A DNA stretch of 64,000 bases from Streptomyces fradiae ATCC 10745 = DSM 40063 (GTDB lineage: Bacteria; Actinomycetota; Actinomycetes; Streptomycetales; Streptomycetaceae), in the NCBI RefSeq assembly GCF_008704425.1, contig NZ_CP023696.1, positions 3,644,501-3,708,500 of the forward strand. The letters are read 5' to 3'. The notes beneath the pieces were generated by a model. It was not told where the DNA came from. It did no database searches and saw only the letters and a list, made by a program, of their open reading frames with translations. The translations under genes were made by a program, and so were the position numbers. Below are positions 62,413-64,000 of the stretch, one piece after another. Within the stretch, counting starts at the first letter, position 1. The number at the start of each line of letters is the position of its first letter.

Positions 62413-63108
62413 TCAGCCGGTCCAGAAGTCCCACCAGCGGGTCAGGACGAGCATGCCGGTGATCCCGAGGTGCAGGACGGGCGCGACCCACGGGAGCTCG
62501 CCCAGGAACCGCCGCGCGCCCTCCGGGGCGGGCAGCCGGCCGTGCCGCGCGTTCTCGGCGGTGACCCGCCAGAACATGACGATCGTCGCCGCCCAGGCGA
62601 GGCAGCACCACAGGCACAGGGCGTTGATCCGGTACAGGGACTGGACCATCAGCCAGGTGCAGAAGGCCACGCCGAACAGCGTGCCCGCGTTCAGGCCGAG
62701 CCAGAACCAGCGGCGGTGCCGGGCACCCGCCAGCAGACCGGCGCCGATCGCCACGACCATGCCGTACGTGACGAGCCCGAGCATCGGGTTCGGGAAGCCG
62801 AACACGCCCGCCTGCTCGCTCCGCATGACGCTGCCGCACGACACGACCGGGTTCAGACTGCAGCCCGGCTGGAAGTCCGGGTCCTCCAGCAGCCGGAACT
62901 TGTCCAGGGTGATGACCCAGGAGGCGAGCACCCCAGCCGCCCCGGTCACCACCAGCAGCCAGGCGAAAGCGCGGCTCGCACCCGCCGTGCCCGCCGCGTC
63001 CCCGTCACCCGCCGGCGGCGGTGCCGTGGCGGGGCGGGCATGGGCGGGCGCTGCGGGACGGGCGTGTGCGGGAGCGGGCCGGGTGTGGGCGCCGCGGGTC
63101 GTCGTCAT
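62413..63108 (-). CDS. Vitamin K epoxide reductase (VKOR) family protein
   Basis: A 231-residue membrane protein. After a Pro/Ala/His-rich disordered N-terminus (~45 residues) come four to five transmembrane helices. The active-site pair is in ALCLWCCLAW (CxxC). The loop cysteines are in CSLNPVVSCGSVM, and the conserved serine/Asn region follows. VKOR homologues reoxidise DsbA-like proteins using quinone and so drive disulfide formation outside the membrane. No thioredoxin-fold partner is nearby. It starts at ATG 63108. Confidence 0.9.
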   Translation of the reverse strand: MTTTRGAHTRPAPAHARPAAPAHARPATAPPPAGDGDAAGTAGASRAFAWLLVVTGAAGVLASWVITLDKFRLLEDPDFQPGCSLNPVVSCGSVMRSEQAGVFGFPNPMLGLVTYGMVVAIGAGLLAGARHRRWFWLGLNAGTLFGVAFCTWLMVQSLYRINALCLWCCLAWAATIVMFWRVTAENARHGRLPAPEGARRFLGELPWVAPVLHLGITGMLVLTRWWDFWTG

Positions 63109-63129
63109 CGATCCGCCGGTCCTCTCCGG

Positions 63130-63633
63130 TCAGGTGCGCACGCGCAGGACGGGGAGCAGGCAGTGCGCGCTGCCCTCCAGGAACCCCTCGCCGGAGACGA
63201 AGGCGCGCAGCTCCTCCGGCGGCACCGCCCGCCCCGGAACGGCCTGCGGCCACGGGCGGACCGCGAGGATCAGGTAGGCCTGACCCTTCGCGTACGCGGC
63301 GTACTGCCACTCCGGCGGCACCGGGCACTGGGCGCGCATGAACGGCAGTGTCAGGACGGCCCGCTCGGCCTCCACCAGCAGTGAGGCGGAGAACCGCCTG
63401 TCGCTGCCGAGGTCCACGAGGTGCTTGCCGACCGACAGGCCCAGCTGCTCCAGCTGGGCGCGCATCGCCGCCTGACCGGCCTCCGGGCCGCCCGCGCCGT
63501 CGCCGAGGGAGTACACCATCAGCAGCGGGTCGCCCGGGTCGTCGGCGGTCGGTTCGCTGCACCACGGGATGACGGTGAGCGTGCCCAGCGGGGAACGCCG
63601 GCTGTCCGGGAACACGGCGGTGGAAGAGGTCAT
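63130..63633 (-). CDS. DUF5949 family protein
   Basis: A 167-residue protein with the features of DUF5949, a Streptomyces family of unknown function: LLMVYSLGDGAGGPEAGQAAMRAQL, AVLTLPFMRAQCPVPPEW and RPWPQAVPGRAVPPEELRAF. There is no signal peptide or membrane segment. I chose ATG 63633; upstream in-frame codons are not conserved. It precedes the VKOR gene on the same strand with a 21-base gap, so they may share a transcript. Confidence 0.82.
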   Translation of the reverse strand: MTSSTAVFPDSRRSPLGTLTVIPWCSEPTADDPGDPLLMVYSLGDGAGGPEAGQAAMRAQLEQLGLSVGKHLVDLGSDRRFSASLLVEAERAVLTLPFMRAQCPVPPEWQYAAYAKGQAYLILAVRPWPQAVPGRAVPPEELRAFVSGEGFLEGSAHCLLPVLRVRT

Positions 63634-63679
63634 GGGCTCGGATCCTAGGGTGTCAAAGCGAGCGACCCGGTGGTTTTCC

Positions 63680-63704
63680 ACCCGTTCGGGTGTTACCCGT
63701 TCGG
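63680..63704. promoter_or_regulatory. Repeated ACCCGTTCGG sites
   Basis: ACCCGTTCGG occurs at 63680 and 63695; the first extends to the palindrome ACCCG-TT-CGGGT. They lie in the divergent gap between the DUF5949 gene and the gene at 63826. This is a possible operator. Confidence 0.45.
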
Positions 63705-63825
63705 ATCGTTTCTCCTTGACGCTCACGAGTCCGGGCTCCCGCGGCGGAACGGTTCGGTGACCGGGTCGTTGGGCCGACGGGGAGGGAAGTCCACCGCCCG
63801 CACGACCCGTACGGGAGTCCGCGTC

Positions 63826-64000
63826 ATGACCGCCAGCAGACCGAAGCCGCCGCCCGCCGCCCGCACGCGCGGGCACCTGCCCCGCCGTACCGCCCTGCGG
63901 GCCCTGTTCACGGCCGCCGTGGCCGCCCTCACCGGCGGGGCCCTCGCGCGCGTGGCCGCCACCCCGCACGACGCCCCCGGCGTTGCGCCGGGCGGTGCCC
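63826..64000 (+). CDS. Start of a probable Tat-exported protein (runs off window)
   Basis: Fifty-eight codons from ATG 63826, with GGGAG upstream. A Pro/Arg-rich start leads to RRTALRALFTAAVAALTGGALARVAA, which resembles a twin-arginine signal peptide: paired Arg, hydrophobic core, small residues before cleavage. The mature part is outside the window, so no function can be assigned. Confidence 0.6.
   Translation, partial: MTASRPKPPPAARTRGHLPRRTALRALFTAAVAALTGGALARVAATPHDAPGVAPGGA

Overview
The window is high-GC chromosomal DNA from a Streptomyces species, read from sequence alone. The developmental regulators WblA and BldG, an actinobacterial TopA with a lysine-rich tail, an MFS-thymidylate kinase fusion, many GTG starts and GTGA/ATGA stop-start overlaps, and the rarity of TTA codons all point there. 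The first 50 kb follows the conserved core order of Streptomyces (wblA, crp, nth, acsA, tad, bldG, hppA, topA, tmk, holB). Much of it also matches the Mycobacterium tuberculosis block from ponA2/whiB4 to topA/holB.

Layout: 1-10.2 kb holds a bifunctional penicillin-binding protein (cut by the window edge), wblA, two coupled ArsA/Get3-like ATPases facing DUF4177-ridA, a Nudix-metallo-beta-lactamase pair and an SPFH membrane protein. 10.3-16.7 kb holds a 23-bp tandem repeat, crp, nth, a CoA-pyrophosphatase-type Nudix enzyme, a MarP-like membrane serine protease, and an alpha/beta hydrolase coupled to a Holin-X family protein. 16.7-25.8 kb holds nhaA, acsA, a deacetylase-like lipoprotein, a CooC/MinD-type ATPase, a degenerate Fic-like protein and a membrane-anchored HAD phosphatase. 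26.4-31.5 kb is a compact tad (Flp pilus-type) operon. 31.8-36.0 kb holds a MrfA-like helicase with a TTA codon, divergent bldG, and its anti-sigma-like partner. 36.4-50.4 kb holds hppA, a lipoprotein, a methyltransferase, a small membrane protein, topA, MFS-tmk and holB.

At 50.55 kb is tRNA-Thr(CGT). A degenerate second copy of its 3' end lies at 57.7 kb, followed by another intrinsic terminator. The 7 kb between them looks like a decayed integrative island with no integrase left. It carries two overlapping hypothetical genes, a glycosyltransferase overlapping a stand-alone AlaRS-like protein, and a MerR regulator divergent from a secreted tripeptidyl-aminopeptidase-type hydrolase. The last pair shares a perfect 23-bp mirrored operator. 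TTA codons are concentrated here.

57.8-64 kb is ordinary accessory chromosome: an alpha/beta hydrolase, an imine-reductase-like enzyme with a divergent HxlR regulator, a MocR regulator with a divergent LysE exporter, a VKOR-family protein, a DUF5949 protein, and the start of a probable Tat-exported protein. GC-rich tandem repeats sit in many gaps and have spread into several core proteins as low-complexity segments.
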